From positions 1-6,548 of the forward strand of contig CASECL010000303.1 in the NCBI GenBank assembly GCA_949286445.1: a stretch of 6,548 nt of DNA, in the 5' to 3' direction. Position numbers and translations under genes: made by a program. Origin of the DNA: an uncultured bacterium (GTDB taxonomy: Bacteria; Verrucomicrobiota; Lentisphaeria; Victivallales; Victivallaceae). Shown in pieces: positions 6,179-6,548 of this stretch; the stretch's first letter is position 1, and every line of letters begins with the position of its first letter. A model generated the notes under the pieces. It saw nothing but the letters and a program-made list of their open reading frames with translations, made no database searches and was not told where the DNA came from.

Positions 6179-6222
6179 AGTTGATAACTCCGTTATCTGT
6201 TAATAACTTCAGCTGATTGAAG
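6179..6222. repeat. Compound dyad cluster around the second CTGTTAATAACTT copy
   Basis: GATAAC (6183-6188) and GTTATC (6192-6197) form a perfect dyad with a 3-base centre. The TGTTAATAACT word follows at 6198. CTTCA (6207-6211) and TGAAG (6218-6222) form another dyad, which overlaps the palindrome TCAGCTGA at 6209-6216. Several overlapping symmetric sites in 44 bases suggest a protein assembly site. Confidence 0.45.
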
Positions 6223-6340
6223 ATAAAATTAAGGGGTAAGATGCAGCTGTCAGAAGATACGCTGTGAATATCAGATTTGCGATGTTCCGGTATTGTTGAA
6301 AACTTTAATGGACAAGTTTCATTCAAGCATTGACTGCAGG

Positions 6341-6377
6341 CAAACAGGGCTGTTTGTAGCGGAATACAAACAGTCCC
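6341..6377. repeat. Triple CAAACAG dyad / hairpin
   Basis: CAAACAG at 6341-6347 is followed by its inverse CTGTTTG at 6350-6356 and by CAAACAG again at 6367-6373. The central and right copies extend to a 9-bp stem CTGTTTGTA/TACAAACAG with loop GCGGAA. Three more GC pairs (6347-6349 with 6375-6377) form across one bulged base. No T-tract follows on either strand, so it is not an intrinsic terminator. Confidence 0.5.
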
Positions 6378-6410
6378 GGGAGAACAAAGGTGATTGATAT
6401 TTCATGACAG

Positions 6411-6446
6411 GACTGCCGTGTTGCCATATTGGCGGGAACGGCAGTC
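6411..6446. repeat. Long GC-rich hairpin in the leader of the downstream gene
   Basis: GACTGCCGT (6411-6419) pairs perfectly with ACGGCAGTC (6438-6446). Inside, GCCA (6423-6426) pairs with TGGC (6430-6433) across a 3-base tip, with a small internal loop. The sequence after it is A-rich rather than T-rich, so it is not a + strand terminator. It may be an RNA leader structure or a DNA cruciform about 95 bases before the next start codon. Confidence 0.5.
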
Positions 6447-6485
6447 TGCCGGGAAATAAATATGCTTTACGTCGTAACATAAATA

Positions 6486-6491
6486 TATAAA
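6486..6491 (+). promoter_or_regulatory. Possible -10 box for the downstream gene
   Basis: TATAAA matches five of six -10 bases and would give a start near 6498 and a leader of about 42 bases. No -35 lies at proper spacing; TTTACG at 6466-6471 leaves only 14 bp. Two odd-centred dyads flank it: TTACG-T-CGTAA at 6467-6477 and TTAC-G-GTAA at 6511-6519. These could be operator-like sites. Weak call. Confidence 0.3.
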
Positions 6492-6539
6492 AGCATCGGC
6501 ATAAAGCGCGTTACGGTAAGGAAAAAAGTGAAATAGACT

Positions 6540-6548
6540 ATGGAAGAA
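6540..6548 (+). CDS. Start of an unidentified gene (3' end cut by window)
   Basis: ATG at 6540 opens a frame reading Met-Glu-Glu before the window ends. AAGGA at 6518-6522 lies 17 bases before the ATG, farther than normal, so the start is uncertain. An in-frame GTG at 6528 is ruled out by a TAG two codons later. Three residues identify nothing; a gene here is inferred from the long leader-like region with promoter-like and structured elements. Confidence 0.3.

Larger units (their letters stand above)
5898..6209 (+). repeat. 13-bp exact direct repeat pair, 299 bp apart
   Basis: CTGTTAATAACTT occurs at 5898-5910 and 6197-6209. The first copy starts the 11-bp tandem array; the second follows a related AGTTGATAACT at 6179-6189. 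Both are in the same orientation, which suggests repeated use of one binding word across the region. Confidence 0.55.
5669..6539. other. Long AT-rich non-coding region dense in repeats and dyads; possible origin or control region
   Basis: These 871 bases hold no convincing gene on either strand. Features seen are A/T-rich tracts (T8 at 5805-5812, A7 at 5816-5822), a consensus-type DnaA box at 5699-5707, three tandem 11-bp repeats at 5899-5931, and other TGTTNAWAA words at 6198 and 6294. There are also a 13-bp direct repeat pair, several palindromes and two sizeable hairpins near the right end. Weak promoter-like pairs exist, for example TTGATT (5837) with TACATT (5859), and a lone TATAAA at 6486. 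This clustering resembles a bacterial replication origin upstream of a gene such as dnaA, or a heavily regulated promoter region. I do not recognise a known structured RNA in it. Confidence 0.4.

Noticed and set aside
6002..6184. 60-codon + strand open frame in the non-coding region
   Set aside because: No Shine-Dalgarno, no recognisable domain, composition typical of non-coding sequence, and it spans the TTTGAGCTCAAA palindrome. Nothing supports translation.
5669..6539. tRNA, tmRNA, 6S, SRP or RNase P RNA
   Set aside because: I looked for conserved cores and cloverleaf arms and saw none; the hairpins present do not match these families.
1..6548. Mobile element, phage, toxin-antitoxin, defence system or CRISPR
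   Set aside because: No transposase, integrase, paired terminal repeats with target duplications, or spaced identical repeats. All identified genes are housekeeping or sugar metabolism.

Overview
The window is one strand-coherent stretch of bacterial chromosome: every supportable gene reads on the + strand, coding density is high up to about 5.6 kb, and the last ~0.9 kb is non-coding. Base composition looks moderate in GC, with a strong habit of CCGGA and CCGCGG words inside the genes. My best guess for the source is a member of the PVC group (Lentisphaerota/Victivallis-like). This is an impression from protein style and gene mix, not a demonstrated placement. I see no phage, transposon, CRISPR or other mobile-element genes.

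Layout. (1) 1-474: C-terminal end of the DNA translocase FtsK, including the whole DNA-reading winged-helix gamma domain. (2) 461-1561: a RodZ-like membrane-anchored helix-turn-helix protein. Its GTG start lies inside the last codons of ftsK, so the two look translationally coupled. A clear intrinsic terminator at 1587-1620 closes this unit. (3) 1621-1890: a gap with an inverted repeat, a 12-bp direct repeat and a good sigma-70-type promoter. (4) 1891-4174: ilvN/ilvH (acetolactate synthase regulatory subunit), ispE (isoprenoid precursor kinase) and mrp (Fe-S carrier ATPase). No terminator lies between them, so they are probably co-transcribed from the promoter before ilvN. (5) 4253-5596: a family GH1 beta-glucosidase with its own strong ribosome-binding site, closed by a very strong terminator at 5626-5668. 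(6) 5669-6539: a long AT-rich non-coding region packed with tandem repeats, palindromes and hairpins. It ends at an ATG whose gene runs off the window.

How the parts relate. FtsK (chromosome segregation at the septum) and RodZ (cell shape, MreB anchoring) form a cell-division and shape unit. The middle unit is housekeeping metabolism: branched-chain amino acids, MEP-pathway isoprenoids and Fe-S cluster delivery. The MEP enzymes IspG and IspH and the ilv-pathway dehydratase IlvD are Fe-S enzymes, which gives a plausible but unproven link to mrp. The beta-glucosidase is a cytoplasmic sugar-scavenging enzyme and probably an independent function.

The part that known genes do not explain is the region from 5669 on. 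It contains three perfectly phased 11-bp repeats, further copies of the same TGTTNAWAA word on the same strand, one consensus-type DnaA box and many dyads. A replication origin or a complex control region for the downstream gene are the two readings I consider most reasonable. The sequence alone does not decide between them.
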